Notes: generated from the sequence alone by a model not told the origin. DNA of 51,276 nucleotides from Rhodospirillales bacterium (GCA_003165335.1 PLTD01000153.1:1-51276); one strand, 5' to 3'; positions 24,889 to 34,489 are shown, numbered from the stretch's first letter. Translations and numbers: made by a program.

Positions 24889-26057
24889 CGGCGCCGGCTC
24901 AGGCTGTATCGTCCGGCAGGATCGCCGATATCGAAATGCTGCGCGGCATCGCCGTGATCTTCGTCCTGATCCAGCATGCGCCGGTCGTGTTGTTTCCCTG
25001 GCGGACCAACGATGATGGGCATCTTTATGTCTATTTTGGATTCTGGACGGGCGTCGATCTGTTCTTCGCGATCTCCGGATTCGTCATAGCGCGTAGCCTG
25101 CTGCCCACTTTGGAAGCGACCCGCGACAATACTTCGTTCTTTAACGCCACTTTGGCCTTCTGGGTTCGCAGGGTCTGGCGTCTATTGCCGTCGGCATGGC
25201 TCTGGCTGGCGGTCATCCTGTTCCTGGTCGAATTTTTTAACCGATCGGGCGCATTCGGCACCTTTCGCGGAAACTTCGAAGCCACTGTGGCATCCGTTCT
25301 CGACGTCGCCAATTTCCGAGTTCTGCTCGTTCTGATGACCGCCGAACACGGGGTGAGCTTTCCCTATTGGAGCCTGTCGCTGGAAGAGCAGTTTTATATC
25401 CTGCTGCCGATCTTGGTCTTCGTGTCGCGGCGGTGGTTTCCCTATATTCTGGCCGTCAGCATCCTGGCGCAATTATTTGTGACGCGCTTCGGCCCGGGAA
25501 CCACCGAATTCGGCAATCTGCTGAATGTCACGCGTAGCGACGCTCTGATGCTGGGCGTGCTGATCGCGCTCTGGAGCCGCCATCCGACCTATCGCCTGTT
25601 CGAGCCCGTTGCGTTGAAACAATGGCCGATCGCCGGTCCGGTCCTGCTGAGCCTTCTCCTCCTCTGTCTCGCCGCGTCGGGATCGACCCATCTTAACCTC
25701 GTCTCGTTTCTGGTCGGACTTGTCGCGCTGCTATCAGCTGCGCTGGTGCTGATCGCTTCATATGATGGGGATTATCTTTTACCGGGCAGCGCGGCGAAGC
25801 GGGTTATGGTGTGGGTCGGGAGCCGCTCCTACGCGCTTTATCTGATCCATATGCCGGCCTATCTATTTGCCCGCGAGATCTGGTTTCGGCTGGAACCGGC
25901 CGGGACGATATTCGGAGCGAACTATACGCTGCGCTTTACGCTGACCGCGCTCCCGATGCTCGTCGTGCTGGCGGATTTGAATTATCGTCTCGTCGAGACA
26001 CCGCTGCGCCGGCGCGGTGCGCGTATCGCCGCACACCTGGCAGAGCGTGCGGCATGA
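24885..26057 (+). CDS. Acyltransferase 3 (OafA/YrhL type), copy 1 of 3
   Basis: 390-residue multi-spanning inner-membrane O-acyltransferase that transfers acetyl or similar groups to sugars. Landmarks are IADIEMLRGIAVIFVLIQHAP (His of TM1), GVDLFFAISGFVIARSL, the basic segment WVRRVWRLLPSAW, and YWSLSLEEQFYILLP (key residues SLEEQFY). About ten hydrophobic segments are present and the SGNH domain of longer OafA proteins is absent. It begins at an ATGA overlap with the glycosyltransferase and ends at another with the second copy. It is closer to copy 3 than to copy 2. Likely decorates the glycan made by the adjacent glycosyltransferases. Confidence 0.92.
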   Translation: MTAPAQAVSSGRIADIEMLRGIAVIFVLIQHAPVVLFPWRTNDDGHLYVYFGFWTGVDLFFAISGFVIARSLLPTLEATRDNTSFFNATLAFWVRRVWRLLPSAWLWLAVILFLVEFFNRSGAFGTFRGNFEATVASVLDVANFRVLLVLMTAEHGVSFPYWSLSLEEQFYILLPILVFVSRRWFPYILAVSILAQLFVTRFGPGTTEFGNLLNVTRSDALMLGVLIALWSRHPTYRLFEPVALKQWPIAGPVLLSLLLLCLAASGSTHLNLVSFLVGLVALLSAALVLIASYDGDYLLPGSAAKRVMVWVGSRSYALYLIHMPAYLFAREIWFRLEPAGTIFGANYTLRFTLTALPMLVVLADLNYRLVETPLRRRGARIAAHLAERAA

Positions 26058-27307
26058 CGGCGGAAGACAGGATCGGTACCGCCAGCCCCGGCGTAGCCGT
26101 CAGACCAGGCGCCGAGATTCGGCCGGTTCCCGTGGCGGGCGGCCGAATCGCCGATATCGAAGTTCTACGCGCGATCGCGATTATCTTCGTGCTGATCCAC
26201 CATGCACGAGGCAACCTGATTACATGGCCCACGCCCGTATTCGACCGGCTGTACTCCTATCTGCAGTTTTGGCCGGGCGTTGACCTGTTTTTCGCGATTT
26301 CCGGTTTCGTGATTGCGCGCAGCCTCGTCCCGGCCCTGCGGCGCAGTGAAAACAGAACCGCTTTCATCAAGACCACCATTGCGTTCTGGATCAGGCGCGC
26401 CTGGCGGCTGCTGCCCTCGGCTTGGCTGTGGCTTGCATTGATTTTGATTGCGTCGGCGGCCTCAGGCGAAACGGGCCTATTCGGCAGTTTCAGAACCAAT
26501 TTCGAAGCGACGATCGCGGCTGTTCTCGACGTCGCGAATTTCCGGCTGGCGTCGTGCTTTATGCAGTATCCCTGCGGCAGCAGCTTTGTTTATTGGAGCT
26601 TGTCGCTTGAAGAGCAGTTCTACATCCTCTTGCCTATCGTGATACTGCTGGCGGGACGCCGACTAACAGTCTCGATCGGCATTTTCGTCGTTGTTCAATT
26701 TTTCATCCCGCGCATCGCGCCGATTCTGCAAATGCTGCGGACTGACGCTCTCCTGCTCGGCGTCCTGCTCGCGATTTGGAGCTCGGATGCCACCTACCGG
26801 CTCTGCGAGCCGCTCGTTTTGAAAAGGAGCGGTCTCGCGCGTTGGGCTGTTCTAATTATGCTCCTCGCGGGAATAGCGGCGCTCGGTTCCGACGATCTGC
26901 ATATCGTTCAGTTCCGCTACGGAATGATCGCTCTGCTGTCCGCCGTGCTCGTCATGATCGCGTCCTACGATCAGGATTACCTTTGGCGTGACAGCCAGGT
27001 AAAGCGGGTTTTTATATGGATCGGCAGTCGATCGTATGGACTCTATCTGATGCATGTGCCGCTCTACTATGTCACACGGGAAATTTGGTATCGGATCGAC
27101 GGGCGACTGCCGTCTTCCCGCATTGATGACCTGGGGATTCTCGCTACGGCGGCGGCCCTGCTTCTGTTGCTCAGCGAAATCAATTTTCGTGTGATCGAGG
27201 ATCCCCTACGGGCGCGGGGCGCGCGAATCGCCAGGCGATTTAGCGAACGCCCCTTACATCACAGCATTGCGGGCATCACGCGCACCACCGACTTGCTGGT
27301 AAAATGA
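26054..27307 (+). CDS. Acyltransferase 3 (OafA/YrhL type), copy 2 of 3
   Basis: 417-residue paralog of the flanking acyltransferases. A longer soluble start (about 30 residues) precedes IADIEVLRAIAIIFVLIHHAR; then GVDLFFAISGFVIARSL, WIRRAWRLLPSAW and YWSLSLEEQFYILLP follow in order. The region after the sixth hydrophobic segment diverges most from its siblings, and the C-terminal tail (RPLHHSIAGITRTTDLLVK) is longer. ATG 26054 overlaps the previous stop as ATGA; its stop overlaps copy 3 the same way. The divergence suggests a different acyl donor or acceptor position, which is inference. Confidence 0.92.
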   Translation: MTAEDRIGTASPGVAVRPGAEIRPVPVAGGRIADIEVLRAIAIIFVLIHHARGNLITWPTPVFDRLYSYLQFWPGVDLFFAISGFVIARSLVPALRRSENRTAFIKTTIAFWIRRAWRLLPSAWLWLALILIASAASGETGLFGSFRTNFEATIAAVLDVANFRLASCFMQYPCGSSFVYWSLSLEEQFYILLPIVILLAGRRLTVSIGIFVVVQFFIPRIAPILQMLRTDALLLGVLLAIWSSDATYRLCEPLVLKRSGLARWAVLIMLLAGIAALGSDDLHIVQFRYGMIALLSAVLVMIASYDQDYLWRDSQVKRVFIWIGSRSYGLYLMHVPLYYVTREIWYRIDGRLPSSRIDDLGILATAAALLLLLSEINFRVIEDPLRARGARIARRFSERPLHHSIAGITRTTDLLVK

Positions 27308-28533
27308 GCCGGCAGCTCGAAAAGACGGGATCGCAATACGCGCGCGGTGCCGGGCATGAATCGGCGAGCGCATCTCACGGGACAATTGTCGACATCGAAT
27401 TGCTGCGCGCCATCGCCGTGCTGTTTGTTCTTGTCGAACATGCCAGGATCAATCTCTTCACCTGGGTCGGCGGCGTGCATGAGCCCCTTTATGTCTATTT
27501 CGGCTTCTGGACGGGTGTCGATCTCTTCTTTGCAATCTCGGGCTTCGTCATTGCACGCAGCCTGTTGCCAAAGTTAGCCGCTGCCAACGACAGCACAGCG
27601 TTCTTTAACGCCGTGCTTGCCTTCTGGGTTCGGCGTGCTTGGCGTCTGCTCCCGTCGGCATGGCTCTGGCTCGGCATCATCATGCTGTTGGTGATCATCT
27701 TTAACAGGTCAGGCGCATTTGGAACATTCCGGGCCAATTTTGAAGGGACGATTGCCGCGATCCTGTATGTAGCCAATTTCCGGATCGTTCACGTGTTTTT
27801 GCGCGCCCCGACGGGTGCGAATTTCCCCTATTGGAGCCTCTCACTGGAGGAGCAGTTTTATATCTTGCTGCCGCTGGTTGTCTTCGCGGCCCGTCGTTGG
27901 CTGCCCTATGTCCTCGGAGCCGCGGTTCTGGCGCAGCTGTTTGTGCAGCGATCCGGCAACTTGGGTATCGGCCTGTTGCTCAATCAAATCCGCAGTGATG
28001 CTTTGCTACTTGGTGTTCTTATTGCGATCTGGAGCCGTCATGCCACATATCGCCTCTTCGAGCCGGTTGGTCTGCGTCAACATCCGCTTGTTAGCGTCAT
28101 AGTTCTGGCAGGCTTGGTGTTTGCGCTCGCCGCCGCAGGCTCAGAGGGTCTAAATCTGGTGCCTTTTCGGATCGGGCTCGTCGCTATCCTATCGGCGGCA
28201 CTAGTCCTGATCGCATCCTATGATCAGGACTATCTGTGTCCGAACGGTCCGCTCAAGCAAATCATGCTGTGGATCGGTGCGCGGTCCTACGCACTCTATC
28301 TGACCCACATACCGGCCTACCTCGCGGCACGGGAAATCTGGTTTCGGATAGAGCCGCCCGACACGGTTTTCGACAGCGCCTACGGTCTTCGTTTGGGCCT
28401 GACCGCGACAGTGCTGCTGCTGTTGTTTACGGAAGCGAATTATCGCTTCATCGAAGTTCCATTCCGCCGGCGCGGGGCGCGCATCGCCGAGCGTCTCGGT
28501 CGTCGTGTGGCCGCGTACCCGGCCGAACCATAA
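27304..28533 (+). CDS. Acyltransferase 3 (OafA/YrhL type), copy 3 of 3
   Basis: 409-residue inner-membrane O-acyltransferase. It has TIVDIELLRAIAVLFVLVEHAR, GVDLFFAISGFVIARSL, WVRRAWRLLPSAW and PYWSLSLEEQFYILLP in the normal order, and ends with the basic segment PFRRRGARIAERLGRRVAA also found in copy 1. Start is the ATGA overlap with copy 2. Eleven bases separate it from the methyltransferase gene, so the operon continues. With copies 1 and 2 it forms the largest acyltransferase run I can see in this window. Confidence 0.92.
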   Translation: MSRQLEKTGSQYARGAGHESASASHGTIVDIELLRAIAVLFVLVEHARINLFTWVGGVHEPLYVYFGFWTGVDLFFAISGFVIARSLLPKLAAANDSTAFFNAVLAFWVRRAWRLLPSAWLWLGIIMLLVIIFNRSGAFGTFRANFEGTIAAILYVANFRIVHVFLRAPTGANFPYWSLSLEEQFYILLPLVVFAARRWLPYVLGAAVLAQLFVQRSGNLGIGLLLNQIRSDALLLGVLIAIWSRHATYRLFEPVGLRQHPLVSVIVLAGLVFALAAAGSEGLNLVPFRIGLVAILSAALVLIASYDQDYLCPNGPLKQIMLWIGARSYALYLTHIPAYLAAREIWFRIEPPDTVFDSAYGLRLGLTATVLLLLFTEANYRFIEVPFRRRGARIAERLGRRVAAYPAEP

Positions 28534-28543
28534 GGAATCGGTC

Positions 28544-30271
28544 ATGTGGGAACGGTCAGCCGAAACGGACCACACTCTTGTCGGACTTCGAGACGTCCTC
28601 GACAGTGGCGGTTTGAACTATCAAACGGGGGAACTGCGGCCGGGGTTTTTAATCAGGGCCGACGATGTCGTGGTCGACGTTGGCTGTGGCGAAGGCAACG
28701 AAAGCCTGTTTTGTGCTCGACAGGGGGCTCACGTCATCTATGCGGACGCCGATCCCGATCAGATCGCCATCGCCAGCCGCAATCTGGAGGGCGCCGGCGC
28801 CCGTATCCTCACGCCGATCATCAGCGACACCAATCCGCTGCCCCTTCCGGACGGGGTTGCTTCGAAAGTCATCGCGGCTGAAGTCATCGAACATGTCGAC
28901 GATCCGGCGCAGTTTATCAGCGAATTGGTTCGGGTGGGGCGGCCCGGCGCGCAGTATTTTTTTGCGGTGCCGGATGCGGCGTCGGAAGAGCTGCAAAGGG
29001 GCTTGTCGCCGGATAGCCATTTTCAAAAGCCCAATCATATCCGCGTGATCGGGCGCGACGAGTTCGCCCGGATGGTCACCGATGCCGGGTTGGTGATTGA
29101 AGATCGCGGCTTCTATGGGTTTTATTGGACAGTCTGGTGGATGTTCTTCTGGATTTGCAGGGTCGACCTGTCCGCTCCGCACCATCCTCTGCTGGAAAGC
29201 TGGGCCCGCACCTGGAGCGCGCTGCTCGACACCCCGAACAGCGGCGATGTCAGGCGGGCGCTGGATGCGCTGTTGCCCAAAAGCCAATATATCGTGGCGC
29301 GCAAGCCCGGTGGCCTAGGTCCAGCGGCAATCGCGCCGGAGAAATCGGTCGCATCCGTTGCGGGAGGATTGCACATCGCATTTGCTGCCATCCGACGTTT
29401 CTTCTCGCCTCCACCGCAGGCCATCCCGCCGGTAGCTACGGCATTAACTCCGGAGCCTTTGCTTGCTCCGGTCGCCGTGGACGATCCGATCGATTCTGTA
29501 ACTGTCGGCCTGCACGATGCCGTTGAAAGCGGGTGGTTCAGGAACGATCAGCATGAACTGTTCAAAGGCTTTGCCATTCGACCGGAAGATGTCGTGCTTG
29601 ATGCTGGATGCGGCCAGGGCAACTATTCCGCCCTCTGCGGACAATGGGGGGCACATGTCATTTTCAGCGACACCGACCCCGATAACGTCGCCATCACGGA
29701 ACGACGGCTTGCCGAAACCAACGCACGCGCGATTACACCGATCGTTGGCGACGCTAGCCCTCTGCCGCTGGATGACGAGGTCGTCACCAAGGTCATCTCG
29801 ACCGAAGTGATCGAACATGTCGATGATCCCCGTCAGTTCCTGAATGAACTGGTGCGAGTCGGCAAGCCGGGGGCGCTCTATCTGTTGGCGGTTCCCGATC
29901 CCGTTCAAGAAGGCCTGCAACGGCGGTTGGCCCCGCCCGCATTTTTCCTGAAACCAAAACCTGGGGAGGGGACCATCCGCGGCCTCTCCAGCGGACATCT
30001 GCGAACAATCGGCCGCGAAGAGTTCGAAGAGTTGGTGACGCAGGCTGGGCTGGTGGTAGAGCAGCATCACTATGTCGGTTTTTACTGGGCGTTGTGGTTT
30101 GTGTTTTTCTGGGTCTGCAATGTCGACTTTTCGGCGCCCGGGCACGCGTTGCTGGCGCGTTGGGCGCGAACCTGGAAAATGGTCCTGGACGCGCCGGACG
30201 GGCACAGAGTTAAAGCCCCGTTCGACGCGTTTATGCCCAAAAGCCAGATCATCATCGCAAGAAAGCCATAA
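28544..30271 (+). CDS. Tandem double SAM-dependent methyltransferase
   Basis: 575-residue protein made of two homologous class I methyltransferase units. Unit 1 (about 1-260) has VVVDVGCGEGN and AAEVIEHVDDPAQF; unit 2 (about 320-575) has VVLDAGCGQGN and STEVIEHVDDPRQF, both with intact SAM-binding glycine motifs and an acidic residue after strand 2 (ADADPDQ, SDTDPDN). Each unit ends with the same aromatic-rich hydrophobic stretch (FYWTVWWMFFW and FYWALWFVFFW) and a PKSQ-I-ARKP tail. A Pro-rich linker joins them. The start ATG has AAGGA eight bases before. Likely methylates glycan sugars; two active units in one chain suggest two methylations or a pseudo-dimer. Confidence 0.85.
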   Translation: MWERSAETDHTLVGLRDVLDSGGLNYQTGELRPGFLIRADDVVVDVGCGEGNESLFCARQGAHVIYADADPDQIAIASRNLEGAGARILTPIISDTNPLPLPDGVASKVIAAEVIEHVDDPAQFISELVRVGRPGAQYFFAVPDAASEELQRGLSPDSHFQKPNHIRVIGRDEFARMVTDAGLVIEDRGFYGFYWTVWWMFFWICRVDLSAPHHPLLESWARTWSALLDTPNSGDVRRALDALLPKSQYIVARKPGGLGPAAIAPEKSVASVAGGLHIAFAAIRRFFSPPPQAIPPVATALTPEPLLAPVAVDDPIDSVTVGLHDAVESGWFRNDQHELFKGFAIRPEDVVLDAGCGQGNYSALCGQWGAHVIFSDTDPDNVAITERRLAETNARAITPIVGDASPLPLDDEVVTKVISTEVIEHVDDPRQFLNELVRVGKPGALYLLAVPDPVQEGLQRRLAPPAFFLKPKPGEGTIRGLSSGHLRTIGREEFEELVTQAGLVVEQHHYVGFYWALWFVFFWVCNVDFSAPGHALLARWARTWKMVLDAPDGHRVKAPFDAFMPKSQIIIARKP

Positions 30272-30279
30272 ATCGCTTT

Positions 30280-32640
30280 ATGTCAAAATTGATTGAAAAA
30301 GTGGGGGCGACCTCGGATGCGGGTAAAACTGTGCTCGCGCTCTTTCCTCTTCTCTACCTCGTTACTGCATTTTGGAAGCCGGCGCTGTTCGATCATAAGT
30401 CGCTGATTAACGGCGACGCGATCCTTCACGGTCTCGCACTTGTCGACCTGCAGGCACATTCGTTGGGTCATCTCGGACAATTGCTTTGGTCCGACAAAAT
30501 CTATGGCGGTCATCCTTTATTTGCCGAGGGGCAGGGCGCTTTTGCCGATCCCTTGAACATGTTTACGGCATGGATCGCCGCGCCCGTTTTTGGCTCGATC
30601 TACGCCATGAATCTATTTCACTTTCTGGCGATGATGTTGGCGGGCATCGGCGTTATGGGTCTTTGCCGCAGCTTGGGATCGAGCCGCGCCGCCGCCAGTT
30701 TCGCTTCGATTGCGGTGGTTTACTCGTCGATTTGGATCAGCGACGCGCAGAACCTGACGATCTCGGGCGCACTGGCGTGGGTTCCATGGACATTTTGGGC
30801 GATGGACCGGTGGTTGAAACAACCGACCGTCCGGTCTGCCATTCTGCTGGGTGGCGCGGTCGCCTCGCTGGTCCTCGCCGGATATCCGCAGGCGTTCCAT
30901 GGCGCAATCATGTACATATCCGCTGGCTTGATCACCATTCCATGCCAAACCCAAGCCAGACATGAATGGATCGCGAATTGGCGCAAGCGGCTAAGTACGG
31001 CGGCCATTGCCGTCCTGTTCTGCGCTGGCATCAGCGCGATCCAATGGTTGCCACTGCTTGAATTGACGGCGCTATCGCACCGCAGCGACGGCGTTAGCAT
31101 TTTCTTCAACTCGCCGATCGCGACATATTTTCGTGGATTCTTGTTTACTTGGCAGGGTTTGGACGCGTCGTCGGATTATTTCGCCGGAACGGGCAGTCTC
31201 CTCGTAACCGTCCTAGCATCGCTCGCCCTGGTCATCGGCCAGCCCGCGCGAGTCAAAGGTCATCTGATCTCCACGATTTTCGTTCTTCAGATGGGGTTCG
31301 AGCGAGGTTCGCCGCTGTTTCGACTGCTCTACGATCATCACATCATCCCTGGCTTGCGATATTTTCGTACGGTCCATCTCTATTTCGACATCGCGATTAT
31401 CGGCATGGCGGTGTTGGCCGCGTTTGCGATCGACGGGATCAGTCGGTGGATCACGACAGAATCGGGCCGCAAGCGCTTGGCCTGGGCGGCACCCACCAAC
31501 GGGATTCGTGTGAAGCTGGGGCTATTTGCCGTCATGTTGTGGATTTTGGTCGCGGTTTGGATGCGTCCTGCCGAAGGGCGGATGGTGTGCCTCGCGGTCG
31601 TGGTCCTTGCCGCGGTCGGCTCGATGTTGTTAATCCTCGCGCGACGGGGATCGCTCGTGCCGTTTCTAATGATCGCGTTGCTAATGGGTGAATGCCTGAA
31701 CCTCAGAGCACACAGCTTCCGTTTCTATGAAACCGCGTATGCCGGGAAACCGTCGTCGGTGACGGCGATAGAGGCAGTGGACGGCTGGCGCAATTACAAG
31801 CTGTTCGACGATTCGATCGCCAGCGCCTATGCCTTTACCGACTCCCGATCTCCGGCCTTACCCGATCGAATGCGGCGCATGATGGAATCGATCAGCGCCA
31901 TGACAAATTTGATGTGGGACCTGGGATCGTTCAACGCGGCGCTGGCGCTTCCCATGCAGCGACAGACCGTGGCCGAGAAACTGATGCGCGATGAGATTCG
32001 AGGGCAAACATCAAATCCGGCGGGCGCTCGTCTGATTGATCTGCTCGCGATCCGCTTTATTTCCGTCGATCGAGTGCCGGTCACGGCTGCATTCCGGTCA
32101 TTTTGGAGCGACCCTGCGCTAAACGCGCAAATCATGGAAAATACAGCGGCCCGGTCACGTTTCCAGCTTTACGCGAACCACGTTACCGTTGGTTCGGCCG
32201 ACGAGGCGATCGCGGCGCTTAAGTCTCTACAGTCTCCGACGCTGGTTATCGAAAACCCTCCGAACCTGCATCAGGTCGAACCGCTGGACGAGGGCGATGC
32301 CCTGGCTGACGTGAAATCTTATGCAAGTTTTAACGTCTTGAAAGCCACATCGACCCAATATCGCGTCGATATCACTGCAACGCATCCCGTGTGGTTCTTT
32401 ATCGCCGATGCCAACTACCCCGGCTGGAGAGTCACGCTCGACGGCAAGCCGGCGCCGCTGTTTAGCGCTCAGATGCTGGGTAAGGCTGTCGGTGTCCCAG
32501 TCGGCGACCACCGGCTGGAAATCCGCTTTGTCTCGATGACGTTTCGCTGGGGCATGGCAATTACTCTTATGTCGCTCGTTCTGATTGCACCGACATTTTT
32601 AGTTGCTCGCCGGCAACACAAGTACGGCTCAACGGTCTAA
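30280..32640 (+). CDS. YfhO-like multi-spanning membrane protein
   Basis: 786-residue inner-membrane protein resembling the YfhO family, which is related to GT-C glycosyltransferases that use lipid-linked sugars. An N-terminal helix is followed by a luminal-type loop (INGDAILHGL, GGHPLFAEGQGAF), then about a dozen hydrophobic segments to residue 480, and a soluble beta-rich region (about 500-740) with the family-typical PGWRVTLDGKPAP near the C terminus, followed by a last transmembrane helix. It follows the methyltransferase gene by 8 bp. A role in adding a sugar on the periplasmic side is plausible but unproven. Confidence 0.75.
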   Translation: MSKLIEKVGATSDAGKTVLALFPLLYLVTAFWKPALFDHKSLINGDAILHGLALVDLQAHSLGHLGQLLWSDKIYGGHPLFAEGQGAFADPLNMFTAWIAAPVFGSIYAMNLFHFLAMMLAGIGVMGLCRSLGSSRAAASFASIAVVYSSIWISDAQNLTISGALAWVPWTFWAMDRWLKQPTVRSAILLGGAVASLVLAGYPQAFHGAIMYISAGLITIPCQTQARHEWIANWRKRLSTAAIAVLFCAGISAIQWLPLLELTALSHRSDGVSIFFNSPIATYFRGFLFTWQGLDASSDYFAGTGSLLVTVLASLALVIGQPARVKGHLISTIFVLQMGFERGSPLFRLLYDHHIIPGLRYFRTVHLYFDIAIIGMAVLAAFAIDGISRWITTESGRKRLAWAAPTNGIRVKLGLFAVMLWILVAVWMRPAEGRMVCLAVVVLAAVGSMLLILARRGSLVPFLMIALLMGECLNLRAHSFRFYETAYAGKPSSVTAIEAVDGWRNYKLFDDSIASAYAFTDSRSPALPDRMRRMMESISAMTNLMWDLGSFNAALALPMQRQTVAEKLMRDEIRGQTSNPAGARLIDLLAIRFISVDRVPVTAAFRSFWSDPALNAQIMENTAARSRFQLYANHVTVGSADEAIAALKSLQSPTLVIENPPNLHQVEPLDEGDALADVKSYASFNVLKATSTQYRVDITATHPVWFFIADANYPGWRVTLDGKPAPLFSAQMLGKAVGVPVGDHRLEIRFVSMTFRWGMAITLMSLVLIAPTFLVARRQHKYGSTV

Positions 32641-32902
32641 CGGGAGTACAAATCCAATTCTGACCGCACGGAGATGTTGCGAAAACATGCGGTTCGCTGC
32701 AACTTATCCGCGCGTCATACGCAACGCTGGTCGTGAACATTTGACGCCGAGACTAACCAACGTGACGCGAATGATAATTTTATCGATAGGGCCGCGATTT
32801 TTGGGGAAAAATCAAAATTTGAGTGGTCGATCGGTCCCGCGGTTTTTGAGCAGCGTTGGCGTGGCCAAGAGGTTTCTGCCTTGCGTTGGAAAGCGTTAAC
32901 GC
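32641..32902. other. 262-bp gap with an AT-stem hairpin
   Basis: I see no gene here. GATTTTT (32796-32802) and AAAAATC (32807-32813) form a perfect 7-bp stem with a GGGG loop. The stem is all A-T except its closing G-C pair, so it is weak as RNA and could instead be a protein site. The gap probably separates the transcript of the last glycosyltransferase from the coupled genes upstream. Confidence 0.4.
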
Positions 32903-34453
32903 GTGGCTGTTAAACTCTGGATCGACGTTGAAGACCTGTTCGAATATGCACGGGGCAACCCGCGGCCGAGTGGTATCCAACGTCTTGCATTCGAGATTTA
33001 TAAGGCCTTGCAGGCACGACCCGACGCTGCCGACTTTGTGCGGTTCGTTCGGCATGACACGCCTCGCAACAGCTTCTACGTCGTTCAATGGGCTGAAGTC
33101 GTATCCTTGTTCTCGGGGTTAACCGAGTCTGTGCCGGAGCCCGCGCAACCGCTTCCGCCGGGCCCTATTCTTCCCCATGCGCCGTCGCGACAATTCATCC
33201 GCAAACTGGTTCACCGGCTGCCCTTTTCGATCCGCGCGCATGTGACCAACTTGATGCTCACCCATTCTTGGGCGTTGCACGCCTGGATCAATTTTTTCAA
33301 CGCAATGGCGCTTGGGGTGAAGATACGCCTGATGAGGCTTGTCCGGCGTGTACGACCGGCCCCCCAGCCAAAGCCCTCCCAGCAAACGTCGACTCCCTCA
33401 GAGCCCGAACTCGTGAAGCCCGAGTGCTTTGACGCCTTCGGTCGGGATGCTGCCCCAGACGACATTTTGCTTGTATTGGGATCGCCTTGGTCACATCCGG
33501 ATTATGCCAAGCTGATCCAAGCCCAACAGCGGCGGGGCCTCCGCTTTGCCTTGCTGGTCTACGATCTAATCCCTCTTCGGAGGCCGGAATGGTGCGATCG
33601 GGGTCTGGTGCGCGTCTTTCGAGCTTGGTTCGACACAGTTTTCCCTCTATGTGACCAAATATTTGCGATCTCGCGCGCGACTGCCGACGATGTTGAAGCC
33701 TACATGCTTGAGCGCAGCATCGCACTGCCTAGTCGGGTGCATCCTATCCCAATCGGCACCAGTTTCGGCGTTACTGATGCTCGCGTTTCGGCCCGGCGCA
33801 CCGCGCGGCTGCCGATACCTGGCAGCTATGCTCTCATCGTCTCGACGATCGAGGCTCGCAAGAATCACATTTTATTATTCCGCATCTGGCGCCGGATGCT
33901 GGAGGAAATGCCACCCGAACAGGTGCCGACCCTGATTTTCGCGGGGCGGGTTGGCTGGCTGGTCGACGACCTGATGCGGCAGATCGCCAACACGGACAAT
34001 TTGAACGGCAAGCTGATTCTAATAGAGAATCCGACCGACGCGGAATTGCTGGCGCTCTATGAAGGCTGCCAGTTCACGCTTTTCCCGTCTTTCTTCGAAG
34101 GATGGGGCCTGCCGGTCACCGAAAGCCTCGCTCTGGGCAAGCCATGCCTGACGTCCGACCGCACATCGCTGCCGGAATCCGGTGGCAATCTCGCGCGCCG
34201 GTTCGATCCCGACAATCTGCATGACGCGTACAGCGCGATCCGCGGTGTTGTCGAAGACCCCGCGGGTCTTGCCCGATGGGAGGCGCAGGTGCGCCGGGAA
34301 TTCAAGCCGGTATCCTGGTCGGTAACCGCCGAGGCTCTGCTGGCCGGGTTGGAACACCCGCTGGCCGTCCGCACCGAACCCAGCCTGCCGCAGATGGTGG
34401 AGGAAGAGGCCGATCTTTCGGCCCCGATCCGGCTCGGAATGCGGGCGCGATAA
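32903..34453 (+). CDS. Glycosyltransferase family 4-like protein
   Basis: 516-residue cytosolic glycosyltransferase. It opens with KLWIDVEDLFEYA and GIQRLAFEIYKAL, a start seen in GT4 enzymes of O-antigen and exopolysaccharide clusters. An unusually long middle (about 90-180), partly Pro/Ser-rich, precedes FALLVYDLIPLRRPEW. The donor domain has ALIVSTIEARKNH and the E-x7-E motif FFEGWGLPVTESLALGKP, followed by TSDRTSLPES. Start is GTG 32903. It follows the YfhO-like gene across a 262-bp gap and probably extends the same glycan. It is unlike the paralogous pair upstream. Confidence 0.88.
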   Translation: MAVKLWIDVEDLFEYARGNPRPSGIQRLAFEIYKALQARPDAADFVRFVRHDTPRNSFYVVQWAEVVSLFSGLTESVPEPAQPLPPGPILPHAPSRQFIRKLVHRLPFSIRAHVTNLMLTHSWALHAWINFFNAMALGVKIRLMRLVRRVRPAPQPKPSQQTSTPSEPELVKPECFDAFGRDAAPDDILLVLGSPWSHPDYAKLIQAQQRRGLRFALLVYDLIPLRRPEWCDRGLVRVFRAWFDTVFPLCDQIFAISRATADDVEAYMLERSIALPSRVHPIPIGTSFGVTDARVSARRTARLPIPGSYALIVSTIEARKNHILLFRIWRRMLEEMPPEQVPTLIFAGRVGWLVDDLMRQIANTDNLNGKLILIENPTDAELLALYEGCQFTLFPSFFEGWGLPVTESLALGKPCLTSDRTSLPESGGNLARRFDPDNLHDAYSAIRGVVEDPAGLARWEAQVRREFKPVSWSVTAEALLAGLEHPLAVRTEPSLPQMVEEEADLSAPIRLGMRAR

Positions 34454-34489
34454 CGCCGCACGGCAGCAAAAGAATCCAATGGGGGGACC

